Below, one piece after another: positions 16,688 to 24,582 of a stretch of DNA of 64,000 bases (its first letter is position 1; every line of letters starts with the position of its first letter). The translations under genes and the position numbers were made by a program. Source of the DNA: Candidatus Uhrbacteria bacterium. GTDB lineage: Bacteria; Patescibacteriota; Patescibacteriia; 2-12-FULL-60-25. A model generated the notes under the pieces. It was not told the origin of the DNA. It was given only the letters and a program-made list of their open reading frames with translations, and made no database searches. The stretch is taken from assembly GCA_016222815.1 (NCBI GenBank), contig JACRQE010000006.1, positions 62,001 through 126,000 on the forward strand, written 5' to 3'.

Positions 16688-17605
16688 ATGGCAAAATATC
16701 TTGTCACAGGCGGCGCCGGATTCATCGGTTCCAACCTCGTGGATAAACTCATAGAAGCGGGACATGAAGTCCGGGTGTTGGATATTTTCGTCACAGGCAA
16801 GCGCGAGAACCTGAACCCGAAGGCACAGCTTTTCGAGCTTGACTTCACGGACCTCGAGGCTATCCGTCCGGCGTTCGAAGGAGTGGACGGAGTTTTCCAT
16901 CTGGGAGCCAGGCCGAGCGTACCGTATTCGGTGGAACATCCGGTCGAGTCGACGCAGACCAACATCATGGGGACTTTGAATGTCCTGATGGCGGCGCGCG
17001 ACGCCAAGGTCAAGCGGGTCGTATATTCCGCCTCTTCGTCGGCTTACGGCATCCAGCCGCAGCTGCCCCAGCATCCGGATATGACGCCGAACCCGCAATC
17101 TCCATATGCCATCCAGAAATATGTGGGTGAACTTTATTGCAAACAGTTCGCAAAACTCTACGGACTGGAGACCGTGTGTTTGAGGTATTTCAATATCTAC
17201 GGTCCGCGCATGAATGACGTCGGGGCGTATGTGCCGGTGTTCACCTTCTTTTTGCGGCAGGTCAGGGCCGGTGAACCGCTGACCGTATTCGGCGACGGCG
17301 AACAGTCGCGGGATTTTACGCACGTCTCGGATGCGGTCGCGGCCAACATCGCGGCCATGCAATCCGGGAAAGTCGGGAATGGGGAAACGTTGAATGTGGG
17401 TGCGGGCGGAAACACGACGATAAACGACATCGTGAAGATGTTCGGCAAACCGGCGGTCCATTTGGAACCGCGAGCGGGCGATGTGCCGCGTTCCCAGGCT
17501 GATATCTCGAGAACAAAAGAATTGCTGGATTGGGAGCCTAAAATCCACTTCCGTGACGGACTGGCGGCATGGCTTAGGTCCCAGGGGATAGATCCTGTTT
17601 TGTAG
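16688..17605 (+). CDS. NAD-dependent sugar epimerase, GalE/WbpP-like
   Basis: A 305-residue extended SDR: YLVTGGAGFIGSNLVDKLI, the substrate-loop GARPSVPYSVEHP near residue 75, SSSAYG, and the YAIQK catalytic pair near 140, then LRYFNIYGPRM. These fit UDP-glucose or UDP-GlcNAc 4-epimerases. It lies 11 bases after the short dehydrogenase, and such pairs (Wbp/Tvi type) often make uronic acid derivatives, which would be the natural guess here. The 305-residue length is a little short of typical GalE (about 330). Confidence 0.82.
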   Translation: MAKYLVTGGAGFIGSNLVDKLIEAGHEVRVLDIFVTGKRENLNPKAQLFELDFTDLEAIRPAFEGVDGVFHLGARPSVPYSVEHPVESTQTNIMGTLNVLMAARDAKVKRVVYSASSSAYGIQPQLPQHPDMTPNPQSPYAIQKYVGELYCKQFAKLYGLETVCLRYFNIYGPRMNDVGAYVPVFTFFLRQVRAGEPLTVFGDGEQSRDFTHVSDAVAANIAAMQSGKVGNGETLNVGAGGNTTINDIVKMFGKPAVHLEPRAGDVPRSQADISRTKELLDWEPKIHFRDGLAAWLRSQGIDPVL

Positions 17606-17606
17606 G

Positions 17607-18980
17607 TCAGGTGCCTTTACGTCGCAAGACGATACCGATCGTCTTCAGCAATATCGCGACATCCAAAAGCGGCGAGCGGTTTTTGATGTAATACAAATCA
17701 AACTGGAGTTTCTTCAAATTCTCTTCGAAGGTCGAGGCGTAGGGGAAGTTGACCTGGGCCCAGCCGGTGAGACCGGGGCGGGTCAAGTGGCGCAGGCTGT
17801 AATACGGCATCTGGCGGGTCAGCTCCTCGACGAATTCGGGGCGTTCGGGGCGGGGGCCGATGAGCGACAGGTCGCCGCGTAATACGTTCCAGATCTGCGG
17901 CAATTCATCCACGCGGGTTGAACGCAGGAATTTTCCTACGACCGTGATTCGCGGATCGTTGCGGGTGGCGAATTGCGGTTGGCCGGATGATTCGGCGTCG
18001 GCCCGCATGGTGCGGAATTTCCAGATGCGGAAAAGCTTGCCGTGTTTACCGACGCGCATCTGCGAGTAGAAGATCGGTCCTTTCGAGGTGGCTTTGATGG
18101 CCAGGGCGACAAAGGGAAAGACGACCACGGTGAACAGGCCGATGGGCAGGGATAGGATAAGGTCGACGAAACGCTTGAAGGCGTCGTACCAGGCTTTTTC
18201 GTTTTCGCGAAGATGCTCGAGGAACCAGGTCTGCGATACGTATTCGAGCGGTACGCGGCCAGTGATGGTCTCTTCCAGCGTAGCGCGGTCGACCAAAGAG
18301 ACGGGTGTGAAGAGCGTTTTGTAGAGCGAGTCGCGCAAGCCGGGGATATCCTCGGGACGATGCCCGAGCACTATGGTGTGGATGCTGCGGTCCTTCAGGA
18401 TTTGGTCGATCAGGTCCACTGATACGTGCCAGCTGACGCGGCCGTCATCAAAGCGTGTGCCAGGCGCAGTCTCGGCCACAGCCACGAGTTCAAAACCCAA
18501 GGCGCTTGCGCCGAGCAGCATGTCCAGACGCTGGGCGTCGTTCGCGGAGCCGACGAACAAAATGCGGTTGCGGAAGAGCGACGGCGCAATGAGTTTATTA
18601 AAAACCAGACGCCAGATATAGCCCAGCAAAAGGATGAGCACGAAGTCCAGGATCAGGTTGGTGCGCGGCGCGATGCCGAAGAACGGGAAGAGGTAGAAAA
18701 AACCAAGGGCTAAGGCCAGGTTGAAGAGCATGCCCTCCAAAAAAGTCCTGAAGAAAGAGAGTGTGTCGCGGGTCAACGACAGGTTATAGAGGCCGACGAT
18801 GTAAAAACAGACAAGCCAGACCACGCCCAGGATAGTGAAAGGGACGATATGGTTCTCGATATTCGCCTGATCCAGGCTGCCGTAGCGCAGCAACAAGGTC
18901 AATAACAAGGCGACCGCGAAGACCGCGAAATCGCCGGCTACGAGCAGAAGTCGTTTTACCTTGATGCCGAATTGGTACAT
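17607..18980 (-). CDS. Polyprenyl-phosphate sugar-1-phosphate transferase (WcaJ/WbaP type)
   Basis: A 457-residue membrane protein. The N-terminal 130 residues hold four hydrophobic helices; a Rossmann-like CoA-binding region follows (RILFVGSANDAQRLDML near residue 140); the C-terminal 200 residues form the bacterial sugar transferase domain (PF02397) with KRFVDLILSLPIGLF, a re-entrant helix, YSQMRVGKHGKLFRIWKFRT, RSTRVDELPQIWNVLRG and LSLIGPRPERPEF. It starts lipid-linked glycan synthesis by moving a sugar-1-phosphate to undecaprenyl phosphate at the inner face of the membrane. It is convergent with the epimerase gene, one base apart. Confidence 0.92.
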   Translation of the reverse strand: MYQFGIKVKRLLLVAGDFAVFAVALLLTLLLRYGSLDQANIENHIVPFTILGVVWLVCFYIVGLYNLSLTRDTLSFFRTFLEGMLFNLALALGFFYLFPFFGIAPRTNLILDFVLILLLGYIWRLVFNKLIAPSLFRNRILFVGSANDAQRLDMLLGASALGFELVAVAETAPGTRFDDGRVSWHVSVDLIDQILKDRSIHTIVLGHRPEDIPGLRDSLYKTLFTPVSLVDRATLEETITGRVPLEYVSQTWFLEHLRENEKAWYDAFKRFVDLILSLPIGLFTVVVFPFVALAIKATSKGPIFYSQMRVGKHGKLFRIWKFRTMRADAESSGQPQFATRNDPRITVVGKFLRSTRVDELPQIWNVLRGDLSLIGPRPERPEFVEELTRQMPYYSLRHLTRPGLTGWAQVNFPYASTFEENLKKLQFDLYYIKNRSPLLDVAILLKTIGIVLRRKGT

Positions 18981-19110
18981 ATCGCCATTTTGGCAGATTA
19001 TGGCTGAATAATACAGAAATCACGGAATTTGTCCATAGTTGAGCCATCCAATGAGGAAAAACAGGGGAATGACAGAAAATCCACCATCGGATATTATTGT
19101 ATAGGCAAAC

Positions 19111-21003
19111 ATGCTTGCGTTTTTTCGTAGTAAAATCATTTTTTTAAGCGTCTGTTCGGTCGCCCTGGTTTCCGTATGGACGGTAAGCCCGGCGTACGCC
19201 GCAACTCCGGTCGTAACGAACGATACCTTCGGTACAAAACAATGGTATCTGGACGCTATCCATGCGCGGGAAGGCTGGGCCATGGCGACAGGCAGCGGCA
19301 GCGTCATCGTGGCCGTGATAGATAGCGGTATGGATCCGGAGCATCCGGACATTAAGTCGAATTTATGGACGAACGCGGGTGAGATACCGGATAACGATAA
19401 AGATGATGACGGAGATGGTTATGTTGACGATGTGCATGGCTGGAATTACGTGAACAACTCGAATGACGTCCGACCCGTGTATGCGGTTGATGGTCTGCGC
19501 GAGGCGTGGTTGCACGGAACCGTGGTGGCGTCGCTCATCGCGGCGGCCGGGAATAATGATGTCGGGATAAGCGGGGTGGCATGGAAAGCGAAAATCATGC
19601 CGTTGGCGGCATTGGGGTCCGACGGTTACGGCAGGGACGATGATATCGTGGAAGCCATACGATACGCGGTTTCCCATGGCGCTGACATCATCAATTTAAG
19701 TTTCGTGGGGGCGGATTTCGATGCGAACCTGGAGCAGGCAGTAAATGAAGCTACGGCGCAGGGTGTGCTGGTGGTCAGCGCGGCCGGCAACAGCGACAAG
19801 AAAGCTGGCGACAATCTGGACTCATCGCCTGGTTATCCGGCGTGCGACAAAGGGGCGGCTGGTCGGGGTACGCTGACGGTTTCGGCGCTGACTCGGGGCG
19901 GCCAACGGGCGCCTTACGCCAATTACGGGAAATGCGTGGATGTCAGCGCGCCGGGCGAAAACTTGTTCGCGGCCCGACCATCTTATGATTCAACGACCAA
20001 CCAGCCGGCAGCCGGTTACGTGGACAACCTGACGGGCACGTCAGTAGCGGCGCCGCTGGTGAGCGGGTTGGCGGTTTTATTGAAATCGAAACATCCGGAA
20101 TGGAAGGCTGACGAACTTGCGCAACGGATTTTGGAGACGACCGATCCTTTAGATTCTTTGCCGGCTGAACTGAAGGGGAAGATGGGGAGCGGGCAGATCA
20201 ACGTGGCTCGCGCTTTGGCGGATGATGCGAAATCGCGGGCGTTAGGCCCCTCCTACCTTGAAGCGGCCGGTCCTGGCCAGGCACCGGAAGTCAGAGTCAT
20301 GGCTCAAGACGGAACGGAGCTCTACAGGTTTGCGGTCGGCGAAACAGGCGACCGACGCGGCGTCCGTGCCTCGTTCGTACGCTGGAGCGGCAGCCGGAAA
20401 CCGGAAATCGCCATATCCACAATTGGCGACCAGACAGGTGCCTGGCGCGTCTATAGGTCAGACGGTGTGTTGGTGGCAGCCGGGAATTTGGGACAGGGTA
20501 TAAAAGGCGGATTGTATTTGGCGGCCCAGGATTTGGATGCAATCGGTGCAGATACGTTGTTTTTGGGTGAAGCGGATGGCCAGCGTGCATGGTTCGTGTC
20601 CGCCAAAGAGCCGAAACCCGTGATGTCCGAGCCGTTCGCATCGAGTGATACCCATGGCATTTCCGCACTATCCGTGGCGCGGCCGATGCTGTCGTTCCTG
20701 GTGACATCGCGGTATGGCGATGGGCAGATGGCGATCGTGGGCAAGAACGGCCAGAAACACGCTTGGGGACAGATCGGGAATAGGAGCGCCCCAAAAAACG
20801 GGTGGCAGAGCCGCCGGGCAATGGACGGACAAGGCGGGCAGGCGTTCGACATCCTGTCCGTGGATGGCAGATTGGTGTTCGTGAATGACGCGGCCGGACT
20901 TAAGCTGACGAAAACCCCGGTCAAATATACGCGATGGGTCCAGATACCTGACGGCGAAGCGCAAGTGAACGGCTGGAGGTATTTCGAGGCTTGGCCGCGG
21001 TGA
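19111..21003 (+). CDS. Secreted subtilisin-family (S8) serine protease
   Basis: A 630-residue protein with a signal peptide (residues about 1-30, cleavage likely after PAYA-A). The catalytic triad is visible: VIAVIDSGMDPEHPD (Asp, near residue 70), HGTVVASLIAA (His, near 135) and GTSVAAPLVSGLA (Ser, near 310), with oxyanion Asn in SAAGNSD. The C-terminal 250 residues form no recognised domain and contain repeated W/R-rich beta-like segments. A calcium-like DNDKDDDGDGYVDD loop lies near residue 95. It stands alone; the -10-like TATAGG is five bases before the ATG, suggesting a leaderless message. Confidence 0.9.
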   Translation: MLAFFRSKIIFLSVCSVALVSVWTVSPAYAATPVVTNDTFGTKQWYLDAIHAREGWAMATGSGSVIVAVIDSGMDPEHPDIKSNLWTNAGEIPDNDKDDDGDGYVDDVHGWNYVNNSNDVRPVYAVDGLREAWLHGTVVASLIAAAGNNDVGISGVAWKAKIMPLAALGSDGYGRDDDIVEAIRYAVSHGADIINLSFVGADFDANLEQAVNEATAQGVLVVSAAGNSDKKAGDNLDSSPGYPACDKGAAGRGTLTVSALTRGGQRAPYANYGKCVDVSAPGENLFAARPSYDSTTNQPAAGYVDNLTGTSVAAPLVSGLAVLLKSKHPEWKADELAQRILETTDPLDSLPAELKGKMGSGQINVARALADDAKSRALGPSYLEAAGPGQAPEVRVMAQDGTELYRFAVGETGDRRGVRASFVRWSGSRKPEIAISTIGDQTGAWRVYRSDGVLVAAGNLGQGIKGGLYLAAQDLDAIGADTLFLGEADGQRAWFVSAKEPKPVMSEPFASSDTHGISALSVARPMLSFLVTSRYGDGQMAIVGKNGQKHAWGQIGNRSAPKNGWQSRRAMDGQGGQAFDILSVDGRLVFVNDAAGLKLTKTPVKYTRWVQIPDGEAQVNGWRYFEAWPR

Positions 21004-21052
21004 CAAGCGGGCGCGATGAGTCACGCCCCTACAATGAACTTTGCCCCTGCGC

Positions 21053-21058
21053 TATAAT
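21053..21058 (+). promoter_or_regulatory. -10 box deciding the start of the Uxs-like gene
   Basis: A perfect TATAAT in GCTATAATGC ends ten bases before the ATG at 21068 and lies inside the longer ORF of the track (21041 start), so the downstream ATG must be the start and the leader is near zero. No good -35 box is seen at 17 bases. Confidence 0.6.
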
Positions 21059-21067
21059 GCTTTCGCC

Positions 21068-22081
21068 ATGCCACAACAACCAATTTTTGAACGCCGCAAC
21101 GTGCTCGTGACCGGGGGTGCCGGATTCATCGGTTCGCACCTGTGCGAACGCCTGGTCAAAGAAGCGCACGTCATTTGCGTCGACAATTTCATCACGAGTT
21201 CGGTGTCGAACATCGAACACCTGCTCCAGGATCCGAATTTCGAATTCATCAACCACGACATCATCCAGCCGTTGGACCTGGAGAGCCTGCCGGAACTTGA
21301 GCGGTTCAAGTTGCGCTTCCAGGGGATCCAGGAAATCTATCATTTGGCTTGCCCGATCTCCAAGCGGCATTTCGACGATTTCAAGATCGCGACCGTGCTG
21401 ACCAATTCGGTCGGAGTCAAGAACATGCTGGATCTGGCAGTCAAATACCACGCCAAGATCCAATACGCCTCGTCCAGCGTGCTTTACGGACCGCGCCAAC
21501 CGGGCAAGATGCATTATTCCGAGATGGACGAATGCCACATCAACCACATGACCACGCGCGGGGCATATGACGAAGGCAAACGATTTTCCGAGGCCATCCT
21601 GCAGACCTATGCCGACGTCTACGGTTTGGACGTGAAGATCGCGCGCATCTTCCGGACTTACGGCCCAAGGATGAAGATATTCGACGGCAACCTGATCCCG
21701 GACATGGTGCTTTCGGCGCTGGACAATAAAGACATCATCATCGCCGGCGACGAGGAATCGCGGACTTCCATGGCTTTCGTGACCGACATCGTGGACGGCA
21801 TGGTCAGGCTCATGTCCACGCCCGTGGATATCACGCTCCTGAACCTGGGTTCGGACCAGGACGTCCGGCTGGTGGCCATCGCCCAAAAGATACTCCAGCT
21901 CACGGGCTCGGTTTCGCGCGTCCGTTTCGAACCGCCGTTCATGCACCTGACCGAAGTGGGATTGCCGGACATCACCAGAGCGCGCGACATCCTGGGTTGG
22001 TTCCCGCTGGTGCGGCTGGATGACGGATTGCAGCGCATGATCGATTTCTCCAAGTCATATAAGCATCTGATATCGTTTTAA
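21068..22081 (+). CDS. UDP-glucuronate decarboxylase-like SDR (tandem copy 1)
   Basis: A 337-residue extended SDR with VLVTGGAGFIGSHLCERLV, the DNFITSS segment, SSSVLYGPR and the catalytic YDEGKRFSE near residue 165, a pattern typical of UDP-glucuronate decarboxylase (Uxs) and related UDP-sugar modifying enzymes; RIFRTYGPRM follows. Uxs turns UDP-glucuronic acid into UDP-xylose. The start at 21068 is supported by the TATAAT box and by the family N-terminus. A close paralogue follows after 12 bases. Confidence 0.8.
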   Translation: MPQQPIFERRNVLVTGGAGFIGSHLCERLVKEAHVICVDNFITSSVSNIEHLLQDPNFEFINHDIIQPLDLESLPELERFKLRFQGIQEIYHLACPISKRHFDDFKIATVLTNSVGVKNMLDLAVKYHAKIQYASSSVLYGPRQPGKMHYSEMDECHINHMTTRGAYDEGKRFSEAILQTYADVYGLDVKIARIFRTYGPRMKIFDGNLIPDMVLSALDNKDIIIAGDEESRTSMAFVTDIVDGMVRLMSTPVDITLLNLGSDQDVRLVAIAQKILQLTGSVSRVRFEPPFMHLTEVGLPDITRARDILGWFPLVRLDDGLQRMIDFSKSYKHLISF

Positions 22082-22093
22082 TCCCATCCCAAT

Positions 22094-23116
22094 ATGCCAA
22101 ACGGAAGCGAACAGTACGACAAGAAGAATGTTCTCGTGACAGGCGGCGCCGGATTCATCGGTTCGTACCTGTGCGAACATCTGCTTAAGGATTCGCGGGT
22201 CATCTGCGTGGACAACTTCGTGACTTCGCAGGAATCGAATATCGACCACCTGCTCAAGAACCAGGATTTCGAGTTCATCCGGCACGATTTCAACACGCCG
22301 TTCGACCCGGAGATCTTCCCGGAATTGGCGCGGTTCAAGATAAAGTTCCAAGGCATCCAGGAAATCTATCATCTGGCCTGCCCGACCAGCCCCAAGAAAT
22401 TCGACCAATTCAAGATCCAGACGCTTTTGGCCAATTCGCAGGCGGTCAAGAACGCGCTCGATTTGGCCGTGCGTTACCATGCCAAGATCCAGCTCGCGTC
22501 CGCATCCGTGGTCTACGGTCCGAGGAAGCCCGATAACAGCCCGTACAAAGAAGATGATTACGGGATGGTGAATGCGCTTTCGCCGCGCGCCTGCTACGAC
22601 GAAGGCAAGCGCTACGCCGAGACCATGTTCGAGACGTATCGGCAGGTCTATAAACTCGAGACCAAGATAGCGCGCATATTCCGGACATACGGTCCGCGCA
22701 TGCCGCTTTACGACGGACAGATGGTGCCGGATTTCATAACCGACGCTTTGGACAACAAGGACCTGATCATCTACGGCGACGAGACATTCAAGACTTCACT
22801 GACTTACGTCTCGGACATCGTGGATGCCATGGTCAAATTGATGGCCGCGCCGGCGGATATCGGACCCGTGAACCTGGGCAGTGATTTGGACATGCCGCTC
22901 GTGGACGTGGCCCAGCGTGTCATCGAGATGACGGGCTCCACTTCGCGCATCACCTTCGAACCGCCGCTGCTGTTCATGTCGCAATTGGGTTTACCGGATA
23001 TCACGAAAGCCAAAGAAAAATTAGGCTGGCTGCCGCTCGTCCGCCTGGACGAAGGATTGAAGAGGGCAATCGATTATACCGTGGCGCACAAGAGTTTGTT
23101 GGGGTTCAAAATGTAG
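22094..23116 (+). CDS. UDP-glucuronate decarboxylase-like SDR (tandem copy 2)
   Basis: A 340-residue paralogue of the preceding gene with the same core (VLVTGGAGFIGSYLCEHLL, DNFVTSQESNIDHLL, YDEGKRYAE, RIFRTYGPRM) and the same length, but with ACPTSPKKFDQFKI in place of ACPISKRHFDDFKI and DYGMVNALSPRACYDEGKR before the catalytic pair. The pair likely arose by tandem duplication and may have split in substrate. Immediately after the stop begins a structured repeat. Confidence 0.8.
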   Translation: MPNGSEQYDKKNVLVTGGAGFIGSYLCEHLLKDSRVICVDNFVTSQESNIDHLLKNQDFEFIRHDFNTPFDPEIFPELARFKIKFQGIQEIYHLACPTSPKKFDQFKIQTLLANSQAVKNALDLAVRYHAKIQLASASVVYGPRKPDNSPYKEDDYGMVNALSPRACYDEGKRYAETMFETYRQVYKLETKIARIFRTYGPRMPLYDGQMVPDFITDALDNKDLIIYGDETFKTSLTYVSDIVDAMVKLMAAPADIGPVNLGSDLDMPLVDVAQRVIEMTGSTSRITFEPPLLFMSQLGLPDITKAKEKLGWLPLVRLDEGLKRAIDYTVAHKSLLGFKM

Positions 23117-23220
23117 GGGCGGGCTTGGGAATAAATTTTTATCGCTGCGGGTCTCGTTCGGGCATATCTCGAACACATCCTCGCTGATAAAAATTTATTC
23201 CCAAGCCCTTTTGGGAGAGG
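23112..23220. repeat. Structured repeat with a 23-bp stem and inner hairpin
   Basis: Bases 23121-23143 pair perfectly with 23186-23208 (23 bp, for example GGGCTTGGGAATAAATTTTT on the left arm). The 42-base interior contains a second hairpin, GTTCG...CGAAC around GGCATATCT. It is entered directly after the Uxs-like gene through GTAGGGGC, the same edge seen in other palindromes of this window. It may act as a terminator or structured RNA, or be a dispersed repeat. Confidence 0.8.
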
Positions 23221-23240
23221 AAGGAAAAAATATAAAAATT

Positions 23241-23391
23241 GTCGTCCTCCCCGGAGGGGTCGCACGGGACGTGCGAGAGCGTTAGCGAAGGACCTTCAAA
23301 ATAAAACCACCAACGGGATTGGGCTTGTGACGTCTAGCTAGGTGTTCCAACTAGAAGATTCCTCGGCGCTCCAACTTTCCTCGAGATGACA
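23241..23391 (+). repeat. Composite dispersed repeat, copy A
   Basis: The edge GTCGTCCTCCCCGGAGGGG, a GTCGCACGGGACGTGCGA palindrome, then GCGAAGGACCTTCAAA leads into a non-palindromic core containing AACGGGAT and CGTCTAGCTAGGTGT, and ends AGAAGATTCC...GATGACA. The reverse complement of 31846-32007 has the same parts in the same order (core CGTCTCGCTAGGTGT). Together with the long-stem repeat it fills most of the gap 23117-23401, in which no gene is seen. Confidence 0.75.
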
Positions 23392-23401
23392 TTCTTTAAT
23401 C

Positions 23402-24019
23402 CTATCCGCTTTTGTATTTATACGCCTTCAGCGTCACTCCGCTTATGGTGAGGGGGAAGGAGGAGAATTTGAATTTCTTTGCGCATTCTTTCTGCGCCGC
23501 TTCGGTCAACAGAATCTCGCCGCGTTCGGCTGTGTCTTCGCCGAGTTTGGAGGCGAGGTTCATCTCGTTGCCGTACATATCGTCGCAGGCCAGGAGCGTG
23601 GTGCCGTAGCCGATGCCGATGGAGACGAAGACGTCGCTTTCGTCGGGCGTGGAGAGGTTGGCCACTTCGAGGTCGTGGTTGATTTCGATGGCCGCTGACA
23701 ATGCGTTTTCCGGTTTGGGGAAGACGGCAAAAGCATTGTCGGCTTCGAATTTCACGACCATGCCTTTGTTCTTGGCGATGACTGGCGCGACCACGCGGCG
23801 CATGCGGCGGATCATTGCTAAATAGTGGATGATGCCGTAGCGCTGGACCAGCCGCGAAAAGCCGGACATGTCCAGGATGAGGATGGCGACTTTTTTATCG
23901 AAGGTCTTCTTGATTTTGGCGTCGAGTGTCTTGGCGCGTTCCGGATGCTCCACGCGTTCGTTAAGCAGTTTATCCAGTACAGCGCAGGAAGGGAGGGATG
24001 AAAGCGGATTTTTTGGCAT
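23402..24019 (-). CDS. Class III adenylate/guanylate cyclase-like protein
   Basis: A 205-residue protein made mostly of one cyclase homology domain (residues about 45-170). The first metal aspartate is in ILDMSGFSRL, the substrate lysine and second aspartate in VVKFEADNAFAVF, an adenine-contacting Asp-Tyr-Gly in CDDMYGNEMNLAS, and the ribose asparagine in MNLASKL. The transition-state arginine expected four residues after that asparagine is a lysine. No sensor domain is visible. It may have weak or altered cyclase activity, or be a binding domain. A TTCAAG-17-TAAACT promoter lies 11 bases before the start. Convergent neighbours are repeats, not genes. Confidence 0.72.
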   Translation of the reverse strand: MPKNPLSSLPSCAVLDKLLNERVEHPERAKTLDAKIKKTFDKKVAILILDMSGFSRLVQRYGIIHYLAMIRRMRRVVAPVIAKNKGMVVKFEADNAFAVFPKPENALSAAIEINHDLEVANLSTPDESDVFVSIGIGYGTTLLACDDMYGNEMNLASKLGEDTAERGEILLTEAAQKECAKKFKFSSFPLTISGVTLKAYKYKSG

Positions 24020-24062
24020 ATGCCAGGAGTTTAGCAGGATTTCTGGATAGCTTGAAATGCGA

Positions 24063-24094
24063 AACCCCCGATGCGAGATTGCATTCGGGGGTTG
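24063..24094. terminator. Terminator after the 24114 gene
   Basis: ACCCCCGATGC / GCATTCGGGGGT hairpin around a short loop; on the minus strand it directly follows the stop of the 131-residue gene. Confidence 0.65.
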
Positions 24095-24113
24095 AGAGGC
24101 GGTACTCAGCTGC

Positions 24114-24509
24114 TCAGTCTTCGATGACCCAGCTGATATCGACGGATCCTGTACCTTGGGACATGTTCAGCTTGCCGAAGAACCATCTTTTCGAATGGGC
24201 TCTCCAGAACTTTCCGTCAATCCGATGTATTATCGGCTCTTTCATGCAGCCTTCGATTATCCAGTTCTCGTCACGCCTTTGAGTGCTTGGGTCGTCGGGG
24301 TTTTTAGGACCGCCGAGCAACGAGATGGCTGCAGATATCGTGATTTCACCTGCTGGGACGCGAGTATGACGTCGTGCGTCCAGCTTGCCGGTGAGCTGGA
24401 TCCAGGCGCGGTCGTCTTGTCCAAAAGTCGAAAGACTTTCGAGATAGGGCTGAAGGGTACGTGGTGCGTTGCTGAAAGCGAATTGCAGCGTGTAGACCAT
24501 TGTGCTCAT
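24114..24509 (-). CDS. Hypothetical 131-residue protein with strong promoter and ribosome site
   Basis: The ORF track shows a 363-residue frame from 25205, but the real gene starts at the ATG at 24509 (MSTMVYTLQFAFSN): a GGAGGT site lies five bases before it and a TTGACA-17-GATAAA promoter before that. The upstream part of the long frame is antisense to a glycosyltransferase. The protein has no recognised domain: a beta-rich look (DDRAWIQLTGKLDARRH, GEITISAAISLLGG, WIIEGCMKEPIIHRI) and a SVDISWVIED end. No signal peptide or membrane segment. With a consensus promoter, Shine-Dalgarno site and terminator it is probably well expressed. Confidence 0.72.
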   Translation of the reverse strand: MSTMVYTLQFAFSNAPRTLQPYLESLSTFGQDDRAWIQLTGKLDARRHTRVPAGEITISAAISLLGGPKNPDDPSTQRRDENWIIEGCMKEPIIHRIDGKFWRAHSKRWFFGKLNMSQGTGSVDISWVIED

Positions 24510-24534
24510 TTGCGACCTCCATTGCGGATTGGAG

Positions 24535-24576
24535 TTTATCCCATAAATTGGCAAAAATGTCAATAGACTGTAAGCT
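24535..24576. promoter_or_regulatory. Overlapping divergent promoters between 24509 (-) and 24583 (+)
   Basis: Plus strand: TTGGCA at 24548, 17 bases, TAAGCT at 24571, with the ATG only seven bases beyond (leaderless). Minus strand: TTGACA (24563-24558), 17 bases, GATAAA (24540-24535). The two promoters interleave, so polymerase on one should exclude the other. Confidence 0.62.
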
Positions 24577-24582
24577 AGTCCC

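Noticed and set aside
20240-20290. Possible palindromic insert in the subtilase gene (GGCCGGTCCTGGCC)
   Set aside because: The stem is short and the edges do not match the repeat families; it may be chance in GC-rich DNA.
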